Part shown: one piece after another, positions 51,248 through 60,553 of the stretch
Layout of the letters: each line of letters opens with the position of its first letter
Numbering within the stretch: position 1 is the stretch's first letter
Assembly: GCA_002840245.1 (NCBI GenBank)
Contig: PHAA01000001.1
Location: 1 to 64,000 of the forward strand
Direction of reading: 5' to 3'
DNA from: Firmicutes bacterium HGW-Firmicutes-15
GTDB taxonomy: Bacteria > Bacillota > Syntrophomonadia > Syntrophomonadales > Syntrophomonadaceae
DNA: 64,000 nucleotides
Notes under the pieces: generated by a model
The model's database searches: none
The model's input: the letters and a program-made list of their open reading frames with translations, nothing else
What the model was told of the DNA's origin: nothing
Program-made: the position numbers and the translations under genes

Positions 51248-51272
51248 AAAAAATAAAGGGGGTTTCCCCCCT
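51248..51272 (-). terminator. Terminator after parB
   Basis: AGGGGG/CCCCCT stem with a 3-4 base loop, followed on the minus strand by TTTATTTTTTG. It ends the parA-parB transcript. Confidence 0.85.
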
Positions 51273-51282
51273 AAATACTACC

Positions 51283-52116
51283 CTATAGGCCTAGCAGTTC
51301 CAAAATTCGATCTAAGTCCTCTTCGTTGTAATAAACTATTTCAATTTTTCCGCCCCGTCGCTGGCCATTTATTTCCGCCCGGGTTCCAAAGTGCCTTTGC
51401 AGCCGATCTTCCAGTTCTAGCAGGTCGGCGCTTTTCCCCTTCTCTTGGATCCGGTTTGCTTTGCCTTCTTTTACTTTTTGCTCAGTCTGTCGAACTGACA
51501 ACTTGCTCTTTATAATATCGTTTGCTGCCAGAAGCTGCTCTTGGGGACTGCTCAATGCCAGCAATGCCCGGGCATGACCGGGCGTAATTTGTTTTCGATC
51601 TATCATTTCAATAATCTCGGGCCTCAAGCTTAACAGCCGCATCGTATTGGTGACGTACGCCCGGCTTTTACCAATTCTTTCTGCAATAAATTCCTGAGTA
51701 TAGTTATATTGTTCTACCATATTTTTATAGGCCCTAGCCTCTTCAATCGCGGACAAATCATCGCGTTGTATGTTCTCAACTAAAGAAATCTCCGCTGCCT
51801 CAACGTCCTCCATTTCCTTAACCAGCGCCGGTATAAGCTGCAGTCCTGCCATCTCTGCCGCCCGCCAGCGCCTTTCGCCAGCAATTATTTCGTAAAACTC
51901 TCCGATAGGTCTCACCAAGACTGGTTGAAGTATGCCATGTTCTCTAATTGAGTTGGCCAATTCTCGCAGAGATTCCTCGTCAAAGCTTTTGCGAGGCTGG
52001 TCATCCTGAGGAATAATCAGCTCCAATTCCAGTTCCATAACTTGTGCCGAATCAAACTCCGTGGTCGATAGCAATGCCTCAAGGCCTCTACCTAGCCCGC
52101 GTTCTTTCCTCCCCAC
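51283..52116 (-). CDS. parB: Chromosome-partitioning protein ParB (Spo0J)
   Basis: CTP-dependent DNA clamp that loads at parS and spreads to recruit SMC and ParA. N-terminal GLGRGLEALL (ParA-stimulating start), the CTPase motifs QPVLVRPIGEFYEIIAGERRWRAA and VENIQRDDLSAIEEA, a helix-turn-helix (IGKSRAYVTNTMRLLSL) and a C-terminal dimer domain. Length 277 aa. It overlaps parA by 29 bases. parS sites lie at 50444 and 51224. Confidence 0.97.
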   Translation of the reverse strand: MGRKERGLGRGLEALLSTTEFDSAQVMELELELIIPQDDQPRKSFDEESLRELANSIREHGILQPVLVRPIGEFYEIIAGERRWRAAEMAGLQLIPALVKEMEDVEAAEISLVENIQRDDLSAIEEARAYKNMVEQYNYTQEFIAERIGKSRAYVTNTMRLLSLRPEIIEMIDRKQITPGHARALLALSSPQEQLLAANDIIKSKLSVRQTEQKVKEGKANRIQEKGKSADLLELEDRLQRHFGTRAEINGQRRGGKIEIVYYNEEDLDRILELLGL

Positions 52117-52870
52117 GTTTCAACACCTCCTTGGCTAAATCTCTATAAACTTCTGCTCCCTTGGAGCGAGGGTCATATAATGCGATCGGTTTACCGTGAC
52201 TGGGCGCTTCACTTAGCCTTACATTTCGAGGTATGATGGTCTGGTAAACCTCCCTGCGAAAATGCTTTTTTACCTCATCGACTACCTGTATGGAAAGATT
52301 AGTACGACCATCAAACATGGTGAAAAGTATTCCTTCTATTTTCAATTTCGGGTTTAACCGTTTTCTAATCAGCTGAACCGTGTCAACAAGCTGGCTTAGT
52401 CCCTCCAACGCATAGTATTCGCATTGAAGAGGAATTAAAACCGAATCACTGACTGTCAAAGCATTAACCGTTAGCAAGCCCAGTGACGGAGGACAATCCA
52501 GAAATATGTAGTCATAATAATCCTTTACCGTCTCCAGTCCTCGGGCGAGAACCTGCTCCCTATCTGGGCGGGATGCCAGTTCTACCTCTGCTCCAGCCAA
52601 CTGGATCGTTGATGGTATTAAGTCCAATCGATCTATTTTTGTATGGGTCATCACCTGCCGGAACTCAAGCCCCTCTATAAGTAAATCATACATGCAGTAT
52701 TTGAGCCGTTTGCGGTTAATCCCCAGCCCGCTGGTAGCATTACCCTGCGGGTCGCAATCCACCAGGAGTACTTTATAGCCTTCCATAGCTATAAAGGTAG
52801 CCAAATTAATGGACGTAGTGGTTTTTCCCACTCCCCCCTTCTGGTTGGTAACCGCAATTGTCCTTGCCAT
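52088..52870 (-). CDS. parA: Chromosome-partitioning ATPase ParA (Soj)
   Basis: Deviant Walker-A ATPase (KGGVGKTTTSINLA) that works with ParB in origin segregation and can modulate DnaA. Also VDCDPQGNATSGLG and FLDCPPSLGLLTVNAL. Small chromosomal Soj form, 260 aa from ATG 52870 (MARTIAVTNQ); an ATG eight codons upstream lies before the GGTGG ribosome site. Lies upstream of and overlapping parB. Confidence 0.97.
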   Translation of the reverse strand: MARTIAVTNQKGGVGKTTTSINLATFIAMEGYKVLLVDCDPQGNATSGLGINRKRLKYCMYDLLIEGLEFRQVMTHTKIDRLDLIPSTIQLAGAEVELASRPDREQVLARGLETVKDYYDYIFLDCPPSLGLLTVNALTVSDSVLIPLQCEYYALEGLSQLVDTVQLIRKRLNPKLKIEGILFTMFDGRTNLSIQVVDEVKKHFRREVYQTIIPRNVRLSEAPSHGKPIALYDPRSKGAEVYRDLAKEVLKRGEERTRAR

Positions 52871-53028
52871 CCCTTGTCCACCTTTCTTCCCCAAAAGACC
52901 TCCTAATAAAACCGGGTCACTATTCTATTTCTATTTCATACTCCCATATTCCTTCCTTGAATACTTAAAGTAGCACAAAAGGTTTTGGCAATCCATCGTT
53001 TTTTCGGTTGCACCATGATTTTTTTAAT

Positions 53029-53055
53029 AAAAAAGCAAGAGGGTTCGCCTCCTGC
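53029..53055 (-). terminator. Terminator after noc
   Basis: GCAGGAGG/CCTCTTGC stem (one G·U pair) with a 5-nt loop followed on the minus strand by six T residues, about 40 bases past the noc stop. Confidence 0.82.
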
Positions 53056-53091
53056 TTTTGAAATGGTTCCTTTTTTCTCTCACCTCCTAGG

Positions 53092-53952
53092 CTACCCTTT
53101 GGCCAATACCCTACTGTGTCTTCTGACCTTGGGCACTCTTATGACAATCTCATATTCCTCCTCTCCATCATTTTCGGCCATAAACATGTTGACTCCTGAT
53201 TTTTTTGCTCGGCTCACTGTTTCTTTTATGGTATTTAAAAAAATCCGAGCATCTCTGATTATCAAAGAAACGCATTGTCCACGGTCCTCGTTTTTCACTT
53301 CTTGAGGAATATTGTTGTGGCGGAGCCTTTCTACCATATCTTCGGTTTCCTTGACATTTAATTCCCTGTCATAAACTGCACGCAAGACTTCCTTTTGCAT
53401 TTCAACGGAATTCAGTTTCAACAAAGCCCTTGCATGCCTTTCAGTTATGGTTTCCGTTGTAATCATGCAACGCAGTTCCTCCGCGAGTTTTAGAAGCCGT
53501 AGCTTGTTCGCAATGGCTGACTGGCTCTTTCCAATCTTCTGGGCCAGTTCTTCTTGAGTCATGCCAAACTCATGAAGCAGTCTAGCATACGCGCCCGCTT
53601 CTTCAAAATAGTTCAGTTCCTTGCGTTGCAGATTTTCGATGAGTGATACTGCGGCTGCCTTCTCGTCATTCATTTCCTGTACAATCGCTGGAATAGTAGG
53701 CCTTCCTATCATTCTGCAAGCACGGTATCGCCTTTCACCAGCAATCAACTGATAACCATCTCTAGCTTTTCTTACAATAACCGGTTGGATGATACCATAC
53801 ATTTGAATCGATTTGGCAAGCTCTTTTAATTCGAGGTCATTGAATTCCTTGCGAGGCTGAAAAGGATTACGACTAATATTCCCCAAAGGTATATCCAGAA
53901 TCTTTCCTTTGTTTCCCTTTGCTAAAAGCCTTTCCCACTGTTTCATGACCAC
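53092..53952 (-). CDS. noc: Nucleoid occlusion protein Noc (ParB paralogue)
   Basis: ParB-like CTPase that binds its own DNA sites and holds off division over the nucleoid. Motifs: NPFQPRKEFND, QPVIVRKARDGYQLIAGERRYRAC, SLIENLQRKELNYFEEA, helix-turn-helix IGKSQSAIANKLRLLKL. Length 286 aa. It is placed between rsmG and parA, the Noc position in Bacillus. GTG 53952 (seven bases after GGGGGG) or ATG 53946 could be the start. The N-terminus is basic and amphipathic only in part (KQWERLLAKGNKGK), so membrane binding is not obvious. Confidence 0.93.
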   Translation of the reverse strand: MVMKQWERLLAKGNKGKILDIPLGNISRNPFQPRKEFNDLELKELAKSIQMYGIIQPVIVRKARDGYQLIAGERRYRACRMIGRPTIPAIVQEMNDEKAAAVSLIENLQRKELNYFEEAGAYARLLHEFGMTQEELAQKIGKSQSAIANKLRLLKLAEELRCMITTETITERHARALLKLNSVEMQKEVLRAVYDRELNVKETEDMVERLRHNNIPQEVKNEDRGQCVSLIIRDARIFLNTIKETVSRAKKSGVNMFMAENDGEEEYEIVIRVPKVRRHSRVLAKG

Positions 53953-53967
53953 CCCAGCACCCCCCTC

Positions 53968-54615
53968 TTATAGCGGACTTTTAGTCGGTGCTCCTACCCG
54001 CCTAGGATATTGGTCAGGAGTTCGCCCCACCTTTTCTACCGCTACTATCGCCCGATCTCTTTCTTGCCTTAGTTTATACAGATAGACGGTCTCGATCTTT
54101 CCCCCCAGTTTCTCCAAGGCACCTTCTGCCTCCATTATTTCCTGCTGAACATTTCGCCCTTTCCATAAGAACACTCTCCCTCCTAGTTTCACCAGAGGAA
54201 TCCCGTATTCTAGGACCACATTCATCGCCGCTACTGCTCGGTTGGTACAAACATCAAAGCTATTCCGGTATTGCCGATCCTGTCCCAAGACTTCCGCCCT
54301 CTCGCGTATAACTCGAACATTTTCTAGCCCCAATTCCTCTATTACCATCTGTAAAAAACCACTTTTTTTCAGATCGGACTCAATAAGGGTAAATCGGCTT
54401 TGGGGACATGCCATCGCCAAAATCAGTCCTGGAAATCCGGCTCCAGTTCCAATGTCAATGACGTCTAGATCAACTAATGGCACCCATTCTAATAGCTGCA
54501 GGCTGTCCTGCACATGTTGCTCAATTTCCTCCGGCCCGGCTTTACGGCTTACCAGGTTTTGCTTCTCATTTTCCTTGAATAGCAATTGAATAAAGCGCTT
54601 TACATATATTTCCAT
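53968..54615 (-). CDS. rsmG: 16S rRNA (guanine-527 N7)-methyltransferase
   Basis: SAM-dependent methyltransferase acting on G527 of 16S rRNA. Conserved NLVSRKAGPEEIEQHVQDSLQLL and the SAM site DVIDIGTGAGFPGLILAMA. Length 215 aa. It lies between mnmG and noc, its usual position. Loss of this enzyme causes low-level streptomycin resistance in other species. Confidence 0.96.
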   Translation of the reverse strand: MEIYVKRFIQLLFKENEKQNLVSRKAGPEEIEQHVQDSLQLLEWVPLVDLDVIDIGTGAGFPGLILAMACPQSRFTLIESDLKKSGFLQMVIEELGLENVRVIRERAEVLGQDRQYRNSFDVCTNRAVAAMNVVLEYGIPLVKLGGRVFLWKGRNVQQEIMEAEGALEKLGGKIETVYLYKLRQERDRAIVAVEKVGRTPDQYPRRVGAPTKSPL

Positions 54616-54624
54616 ATGTTTTAA

Positions 54625-56496
54625 TTAATTCCTTCTTTTTTCTAAATTAATTAGTAAAATATTTATATCAGCCGGGGTGACCCCTGAAATCCTGGAAGCA
54701 TGGCCTATGGACTGGGGTCGGATTTCCTTCAATTTCTGCACGGCTTCGTTGGATAAGCTGTAAACCTCATCATAATTGATATCCTCTGGAATCTGCTTGC
54801 TCTCCATTTTTTCAAATCGTAGTACCTGTTCCTGCTGCTTATTAATATAGCCTTCATATTTGGCCTGTATCTCCATTTGTTCCAGTATCTCCGGTTGGTT
54901 TTCCTGTATCCACCCCTGTTCGACATAGTCCTCTATTTTTACTTCTGTCCTGCGTAACATCTCCCAGAGGGATGTTCGGTCGCGCAACGGGGCCGTTTCC
55001 TTGCTGGTCAGGTATTTTTCCACTTCCGAATCCGCTGGGGTGAAGGTTGTCTTCTGTAAAAATTGAGTACCAGCTTCCAACCTTTTCTTTTTCGCTTCAA
55101 ACAAGCTCCATCTATGCTCATCCACCAGACCAATCTGCCTTCCTTTCTCCGTCAAACGGAGATCAGCGTTATCCTGCCGCAATAGGAGTCGGTACTCAGC
55201 TCGGGACGTCAATAGTCGATAGGGTTCATCCGCTTCCTTGGTAACTAGGTCATCAATCATCACTCCTATATAGGCTTCACTGCGTTTTAGTATTAGAGGC
55301 TCCCGTTTCTGAACCCACAAAGCCGCATTAATCCCCGCTATAAGTCCTTGTGCCGCTGCCTCTTCATATCCTGAAGTCCCATTTATTTGCCCGGCAGTAA
55401 AAAGGCCTTCCACTACCTTGCTCTCAAGGCTTAGTTTAGCCTGAGAAGGAATCACATAATCATATTCAATAGCATAACCCGTTCTTATCATGCGCACCTC
55501 TTCCATACCGGGAATACTGTGCAAAACCTGTACCTGCACATCTTCCGGAAGACTGGTATTTAGTCCCTGCACATACATCTCATCAGTGTCTCGCCCCTCA
55601 GGTTCAATAAATAGCTGGTGCTGGGACTTGTGGGCAAAACGTACTACTTTATCCTCAAATGAAGGGCAGTAGCGTGGCCCTTTGCCTTTGATGACGCCGG
55701 TAAAAAGAGGCGCTCTATGTATATTGTCCATAACTATACGATGGGTCTCAGGGGTAGAATGGGTTAACCAGCAAGAAAGTTGTTTCCTAACTGGCGGGGG
55801 ACTAATATATGAAAATCTCCAAGGTTGTTCATCTCCGGGCATCTCAACGGTCTTAGAAAAATCAACGGTTTTTCGGTCAATGCGGGGAGGAGTGCCTGTT
55901 TTAAACCGGCCCAGCCTTATACCCATAGCCCTCAAACTGTCGGAGAGCTTTACCGCTGGAAACTGGTTCCCCGGCCCTCCATCATACATGACCTCTCCCG
56001 CAATAATACGCCCTTTGAGATATGTCCCTGAGGTAATGACTACCGTCTGACATTCATAGCGTGCTCCGGTTCGGGTAATAATAGCTCTCACCCTAGCACC
56101 TTCGGCTTCTATCTCTTCCACCTCTGCCATTAACAGGTGCAATCGCTCCTGTCCCAGGATGGTTTTAATCATTTCCCTTCCGTACTCGTGTTTATCGGCC
56201 TGAGCACGCAAAGCCTGCACCGCTGGGCCTTTTCCAGTATTAATTAAGCGCATCTGAATACTGGACTTGTCTATGTTGATTGCCATTTCTCCACCCAGTG
56301 CATCTATTTCCCTTACCAACTGTGCTTTGGCCGGACCTCCAATAGATGGATTACATGGCATTAGGGCGATGTTTTCAACACTCAAGGTTACCATAAGAGT
56401 GGAGCAGCCCATGCGTGCTGCCGCCAAAGCCGCCTCACAACCGGCATGGCCAGCACCTATAACCACGACATCATATTTACCCGCTTCGTAAATCAT
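54625..56496 (-). CDS. mnmG: tRNA uridine-34 5-carboxymethylaminomethyl modification enzyme MnmG
   Basis: FAD enzyme that, with MnmE, adds a carboxymethylaminomethyl group to U34 of certain tRNAs. N-terminal FAD site [20 protein letters not shown], catalytic [18 protein letters not shown] with the conserved Cys, and the C-terminal helical MnmE-binding region ending around [19 protein letters not shown]. Length 623 aa. Nine bases downstream of mnmE on the same strand. Confidence 0.97.
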   Translation of the reverse strand: MIYEAGKYDVVVIGAGHAGCEAALAAARMGCSTLMVTLSVENIALMPCNPSIGGPAKAQLVREIDALGGEMAINIDKSSIQMRLINTGKGPAVQALRAQADKHEYGREMIKTILGQERLHLLMAEVEEIEAEGARVRAIITRTGARYECQTVVITSGTYLKGRIIAGEVMYDGGPGNQFPAVKLSDSLRAMGIRLGRFKTGTPPRIDRKTVDFSKTVEMPGDEQPWRFSYISPPPVRKQLSCWLTHSTPETHRIVMDNIHRAPLFTGVIKGKGPRYCPSFEDKVVRFAHKSQHQLFIEPEGRDTDEMYVQGLNTSLPEDVQVQVLHSIPGMEEVRMIRTGYAIEYDYVIPSQAKLSLESKVVEGLFTAGQINGTSGYEEAAAQGLIAGINAALWVQKREPLILKRSEAYIGVMIDDLVTKEADEPYRLLTSRAEYRLLLRQDNADLRLTEKGRQIGLVDEHRWSLFEAKKKRLEAGTQFLQKTTFTPADSEVEKYLTSKETAPLRDRTSLWEMLRRTEVKIEDYVEQGWIQENQPEILEQMEIQAKYEGYINKQQEQVLRFEKMESKQIPEDINYDEVYSLSNEAVQKLKEIRPQSIGHASRISGVTPADINILLINLEKRRN

Positions 56497-56505
56497 TACT
56501 ACCTC

Positions 56506-57879
56506 CTACTTACCTATACAAAAATCGTGAAAAATTCGGTCTATAACTTCGTCTTTCAGGGTTTTACCGCTTATCTCTCCTAAGCTTTCCAGGGCTCCCC
56601 ATATATCAACCCCTAAACAATCCAGGGGTACCTCCCTTAATGTCTGCAAAGCGTTCTCCACCTGCCCCTGGCTTCGTATAAGAGCATTCTTCTGGCGCAG
56701 GTTAATCATTGTTTCCAACCCATCGCCGGGGAGGACCCCTTGCAGAACCACTGCCTCAACAGCTTCCTCTAGCTCTTCCACGCCAATATCGTTTTTAACG
56801 GATGCCCTAATCACCTTTACCCCTGGGAATAGTGCTTCTATTTCCCCGGGAGCAATGTTCTTTTTGTCTAAATCTTCTTTATTGACCAGTACAATGAGCC
56901 GCTTTCGATCAATGTCCTGATATATATCCATATCCTCTTTACCAATGCCTGCCTCCACATCTAACACAAAAATAAGCAAATCGGCCTGATCCATTACCTC
57001 TTTGGATTTTTCCACCCCGATCTTTTCTACAACATCTTCGGTTAAACGTATACCAGCTGTATCCATAATCTTCACCGGGATACCACGCACATTTATAAAC
57101 TCTTCTACCACATCCCTGGTCGTTCCCGGTATCTCCGTAACTATGGCTTTTTCCTTCCTAACCAAGGCATTTAGCAGGCTGGATTTACCTACATTAGGTT
57201 TACCACAGATGACTACCTTCAGCCCATCCCGATATATTTCACTTCTTTGACCGGCTACGATCAGTCGATCCATACGCTCTTTAATCTGAAGCAGAATAGA
57301 ATAGGCCTCCAAATAATCTAAATCACCAACTTCTTCAGGGAAATCCAGACTAGCCTCCAACATAGCATTAAGCCTTAGCAGGCTGTCCTCTATCTCCGCA
57401 ACAAAATGATTTCTACCTTCCAGTTGTTGTAATGCCAGCTTTAATCCTCGGTCTGTCTTCGCTCTTATCACATCAATAACCGCTTCAGCCTGGCTTAAAT
57501 CCAACCGTCCATTCAAAAAGGCCCGTTTGGTAAATTCGCCTGGTTCGGCCAGTCGCATCCCTACGTCGATGCACCTTTGCAGACAGCGACGTACCGGCAT
57601 GCTTCCCCCGTGGCAGTTAATTTCGACCACATCATCCCCAGTATAGCTGTGCGGAGCCCTCATTATGCCCAGAAGGACTTCATCTATTTTACCGCCATCT
57701 TCATCCATTATCCAGCCTAGGTTAAGGGTAAATCCTTTCCGCTGACCAAGTTCTTTTTCGGTAATGGGCAAAAATATTTTGCTTATCTTATCGATGATCC
57801 CATTCCCGCTCATTCTTATTATCCCTATTCCACCCTCGCCTGGGGGAGTAGACAGGGCTACAATATCCTCTTTTAACAT
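56506..57879 (-). CDS. mnmE: tRNA modification GTPase MnmE
   Basis: GTPase partner of MnmG in U34 tRNA modification. N-terminal folate-binding domain (IVALSTPPGEGGIGIIRMSG), helical middle, inserted G domain with GKPNVGKSSLLNALV, GTTRDVVEE, DTAGIR and VNKEDLD, and the C-terminal zinc/tetrahydrofolate motif FCIGK. 457 aa from ATG 57879, six bases after AGGAG; an upstream ATG six codons away is unlikely. Starts the mnmE-mnmG-rsmG-noc unit. Confidence 0.97.
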   Translation of the reverse strand: MLKEDIVALSTPPGEGGIGIIRMSGNGIIDKISKIFLPITEKELGQRKGFTLNLGWIMDEDGGKIDEVLLGIMRAPHSYTGDDVVEINCHGGSMPVRRCLQRCIDVGMRLAEPGEFTKRAFLNGRLDLSQAEAVIDVIRAKTDRGLKLALQQLEGRNHFVAEIEDSLLRLNAMLEASLDFPEEVGDLDYLEAYSILLQIKERMDRLIVAGQRSEIYRDGLKVVICGKPNVGKSSLLNALVRKEKAIVTEIPGTTRDVVEEFINVRGIPVKIMDTAGIRLTEDVVEKIGVEKSKEVMDQADLLIFVLDVEAGIGKEDMDIYQDIDRKRLIVLVNKEDLDKKNIAPGEIEALFPGVKVIRASVKNDIGVEELEEAVEAVVLQGVLPGDGLETMINLRQKNALIRSQGQVENALQTLREVPLDCLGVDIWGALESLGEISGKTLKDEVIDRIFHDFCIGK

Positions 57880-58010
57880 CCTTTTCTCCTGTCGCAAAAA
57901 TAATTGGGGCTCACCAAATAATTTCCTTATTTTCTAGCCAAGACTTTTTCTCTATCTTACCAAAATACAACTACAGATACACTAGTGCTTATTTCCACCA
58001 TTTTGGCATC

Positions 58011-58031
58011 AAAAAAGGCCCCTCAGGGCCT
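58011..58031 (-). terminator. Terminator after jag
   Basis: AGGCCC/GGGCCT stem with a four-base loop, followed on the minus strand by six T residues. It separates the rpmH-to-jag unit from mnmE. Confidence 0.88.
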
Positions 58032-58039
58032 CTTTAATA

Positions 58040-58669
58040 CTATTTCTTTAATGCGATTACAACTTTGCGGTTAGGCTCTTCCCCCATAGAATAGGTGACC
58101 AACACCGGGTCTTCCTGAAGAACCGTATGTACTATCCTTCTCTCCTGTGAACTCATCGGTCGCATTATTACATTTTTCTGAGTCTCTTTGACCTTATCAG
58201 ATAGCCTTAACGCCAGCGATTCCAATGATTGTTCCCGTTTCTTGCGATAATCCTCTACATCAAGTACTATACGAATCTTTTCTTCCCGTTTACGATTAAG
58301 CATGAGTCCAGCAATAAATTGCAAGGCATTCAATGTCTCACCTTTACGACCAATCAGTAGTCCCATATCTTTACCAATAATATTAATTCTCGCTATTCCA
58401 TTTTTCCACTCAACTCTTTCGATCTGGTAATCGATTTTCATCTCATGCAACAGAGTTTCTACTAGCTTGCGAGCCTCTGTCTCTGGCTTTTCCCGAAGCG
58501 ATACCTTTACAATAGCCGGTTTGTTCCCCATGAAGCCCAGTAGTCGTTTGCTGGGTTCTTCCACTATTTCTACTGTAACATCCTCAATGTTGCAACCCAA
58601 CTCATCCAGCGCTGCTTTTACGGCTTCATCAACGCTTTTTCCCTTTTTTTCGATTGTTTGCCCCTGCAT
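58040..58669 (-). CDS. khpB: RNA-binding protein Jag (KhpB)
   Basis: A 209-aa RNA-binding protein with three domains: an N-terminal Jag domain (TIEKKGKSVDEAVKAALDELG), a KH domain with the GxxG loop (IGRKGETLNALQFIAG) and a C-terminal R3H domain (QERRIVHTVLQEDPVLV). It acts in RNA regulation of growth and division in other Firmicutes. ATG 58669 is 11 bases from GGAGG; another ATG nine bases upstream is too close to it. Its start overlaps the end of yidC by 41 bases. Confidence 0.94.
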   Translation of the reverse strand: MQGQTIEKKGKSVDEAVKAALDELGCNIEDVTVEIVEEPSKRLLGFMGNKPAIVKVSLREKPETEARKLVETLLHEMKIDYQIERVEWKNGIARINIIGKDMGLLIGRKGETLNALQFIAGLMLNRKREEKIRIVLDVEDYRKKREQSLESLALRLSDKVKETQKNVIMRPMSSQERRIVHTVLQEDPVLVTYSMGEEPNRKVVIALKK

Positions 58670-59423
58670 TCTTTTCATTTCCTCCTTTGTCCCTCCGTGC
58701 TACCACCTCATCATCATCCTGGTGATCAAGCCCGGTTTGCATTTCCTGCACATCTACCTGTATTCCTGTCCCGGTATCAAGCTTAGCACTGTTATGCATC
58801 TTATTTACATATAGTTGCTGCAAAATTCCCAGGATGTTAAAAACCGCCCAGTATAGCGGCAAACCAGCCGGCATCTTGAGCGCTATCCAAGCCATCATCA
58901 CCGGCATAAAATACAGCATAGCTTTCTGGGTGGGGTCATTACTCTCCACCATGGAAATCTTCTGCTGCAGGAAGGTTGTGACTGCCGCAAGTATCGCTAG
59001 GATAAAAAGCGGATCCGGTTTGCTTATGTCTGGAATCCATAAAAAACCTATGTTGGCGGCATCTACATATTGAAAATTAAATAGCGATTGATAAAAAGCA
59101 AAGAATATCGGCATCTGAATTAATAATGGCAGACACCCTCCTAATGGATTCACCCCGTGCTCCTTATACAACTCCATCGTTTTCTTCTGCATTAACTGGG
59201 CATCATCTTTGTATTTTTGCTGGATATACTTGGTTTTTGGTTGAATTTCTTGCATGGCGCGCATGGATTTCATCTGTTTTTGGGTAAGCGGGAACATCAC
59301 CAATTTAATAGCAATAGTCATAAATATTATGGCTAAGCCATAACTAGGCCATCCTATTTGAGCCGTGAACCCATACATCAGGTTAATTACATCAGAAAAC
59401 CATTGCACAAAAGTATGCCACAA
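58629..59423 (-). CDS. yidC: Membrane protein insertase YidC/SpoIIIJ
   Basis: Inserts proteins into the cytoplasmic membrane, alone or with SecYEG. 264 aa with five segments and the Firmicute core MYGFTAQIGWPSYGLAIIFMTIAIKL. The conserved Arg in the hydrophilic groove appears in the region before KQMKSMRAMQEIQPK. A charged, disordered C-terminal tail ends KKGKKR. There is no cleavable lipoprotein signal; the N-terminus is a plain membrane segment (NLMYGFTAQ). Located between yidD and jag, as in most Firmicutes. Confidence 0.95.
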   Translation of the reverse strand: MWHTFVQWFSDVINLMYGFTAQIGWPSYGLAIIFMTIAIKLVMFPLTQKQMKSMRAMQEIQPKTKYIQQKYKDDAQLMQKKTMELYKEHGVNPLGGCLPLLIQMPIFFAFYQSLFNFQYVDAANIGFLWIPDISKPDPLFILAILAAVTTFLQQKISMVESNDPTQKAMLYFMPVMMAWIALKMPAGLPLYWAVFNILGILQQLYVNKMHNSAKLDTGTGIQVDVQEMQTGLDHQDDDEVVARRDKGGNEKNAGANNRKKGKKR

Positions 59424-59496
59424 ATTATAACCCTGCCCTCCGAAACTTAAACTCCGGCAGCAGGTGTCACCTCCTTATTAAGTAAACCCTTAACGT

Positions 59497-59703
59497 TCAG
59501 GGAAGCGGGTCATATCCTCCGGGATGAAATGGATGACATCGGCTAATTCTCTTCACTGACAGCCATCCTCCTTTAATCACCCCATATTTCTGTAGGGCTT
59601 CAATAGAATAATGGGAACAAGATGGATAGAACCGACAGACCGGTCTTCTGCCAAAACTTAATTTTTGATAAGCTCTTATCATTAAAATAAAAACCCTTTT
59701 CAA
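59497..59703 (-). CDS. yidD: Membrane protein insertion efficiency factor YidD
   Basis: A 68-aa protein with an N-terminal amphipathic helix ([14 protein letters not shown]) and the conserved [49 protein letters not shown]. The CxxYP and three-Cys pattern is the family signature. It aids YidC-dependent insertion. Its start overlaps the rnpA stop by four bases (ATGA). Confidence 0.95.
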   Translation of the reverse strand: MKRVFILMIRAYQKLSFGRRPVCRFYPSCSHYSIEALQKYGVIKGGWLSVKRISRCHPFHPGGYDPLP

Positions 59704-60035
59704 TACAAGCTGGCCTTTTTCATAATCCTTAAATAATCCTTTTCAATCAAATCAAAGATAACTTCTTTTATATTAAACCTGGCTATTATTACCATATTAT
59801 AGCCAGGTCGAATAAGCTGCAGGTTTTTCCTTATCACTTCTCGAATCTGCCTTTTAGCTCGATTCCTAATCACTGCATTACCAATTTTTTTTGAAGTTAC
59901 TATCCCAAACCGATTGTTCATTAGGTTATTTTCTTTTATGAATACTATTATATACTTACCGGTTATTCTTCTGCCGTTTTTATATAAATATCCGTATTCC
60001 TTGCCTCTGTTTATTCGCCTTTTTTTATCTAACAT
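59700..60035 (-). CDS. rnpA: Ribonuclease P protein component
   Basis: Basic protein subunit of RNase P, which trims 5' ends of tRNA precursors. Conserved core [28 protein letters not shown] is the RNA-binding RNR motif. 111 aa from ATG 60035 ([18 protein letters not shown]); a frame extending 13 codons upstream has no ribosome site. Between rpmH and yidD. Confidence 0.95.
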   Translation of the reverse strand: MLDKKRRINRGKEYGYLYKNGRRITGKYIIVFIKENNLMNNRFGIVTSKKIGNAVIRNRAKRQIREVIRKNLQLIRPGYNMVIIARFNIKEVIFDLIEKDYLRIMKKASLY

Positions 60036-60079
60036 AAGAAGCCCTTCTAAAAGGTAAAATAATAGGCCGTTCACACGAC

Positions 60080-60214
60080 CTATGCAGAGAGTTTCTTCCT
60101 TCCCTTTTGTCTGCGCATAGACAGTACTTTTCTTCCCCCGGCACTCGCCATCCTCTTTCTAAATCCGTGGACTCTCGATCTCTGTCTTTTCTTTGGTTGA
60201 TAAGTTCTTTTCAT
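60080..60214 (-). CDS. rpmH: 50S ribosomal protein L34
   Basis: A 44-residue, highly basic ribosomal protein read by hand: [20 protein letters not shown] then [15 protein letters not shown]. It is essentially the consensus L34. It is first of the rpmH-rnpA-yidD-yidC-jag series leading left from the origin, and lies 38 bases downstream of its promoter. Confidence 0.97.
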   Translation of the reverse strand: MKRTYQPKKRQRSRVHGFRKRMASAGGRKVLSMRRQKGRKKLSA

Positions 60215-60252
60215 TCTCCAGTAGCCTCCCTTAATTTTTCCAACGCTTAATA

Positions 60253-60282
60253 ATTATATTTTTAAAACACACTCTATGTCAA
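60253..60282 (-). promoter_or_regulatory. Sigma-A-type promoter of rpmH
   Basis: Minus strand: perfect TTGACA (60277-60282), an 18-base spacer, and perfect TATAAT (60253-60258), some 39 bases before the rpmH start. One of the strongest promoters in the window by sequence. Confidence 0.9.
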
Positions 60283-60388
60283 GAATCTCTATCCCTCTAA
60301 ATACTTCTAATTATGTTTCAAATCTGCTAGTATTATACTATATCTTTAGCTATAAGAATATAAACCGCGCATATTTTCGCCTATTCTA

Positions 60389-60475
60389 GGGACTTTCAAG
60401 GAAAAAAAAGGCAGCACGAAGTATGCGCTACGAAAAAAACCGGAGCGAATGACTCGTTTATTTCTTTATAGCCCC
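60389..60475. repeat. Deletion derivative (copy C) of the long-palindrome repeat
   Basis: An 87-bp version in the opposite orientation, starting GGGACTTTCAAGG and ending CTTTATAGCCCC. The segment CACGAAGTATGCGCTACG…ACCGGAGCGAATGACTCGTTTATTT matches the complement of the left arm of copies A and B, while the other arm is mostly gone. It lies between rpmH and dnaA in the origin region, 79 bases before the dnaA start codon. Confidence 0.75.
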
Positions 60476-60484
60476 TTACTCCTT

Positions 60485-60532
60485 GTCCAGATATACACAA
60501 GCAGTTTTTCTGGACGAGATTACTTTTCCACA
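60485..60532 (+). promoter_or_regulatory. dnaA upstream region with DnaA-box-like sites
   Basis: A 6-bp inverted repeat (GTCCAG/CTGGAC, 60485-60515) encloses ATATACACA (60491-60499), and TTTTCCACA lies at 60524-60532. Both are one mismatch from the DnaA box consensus TTATNCACA. They sit within 65 bases of the dnaA start and fit DnaA autoregulation. No confident sigma-A promoter was identified. Confidence 0.5.
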
Positions 60533-60553
60533 AACATACAGGAGGCTTTATTA

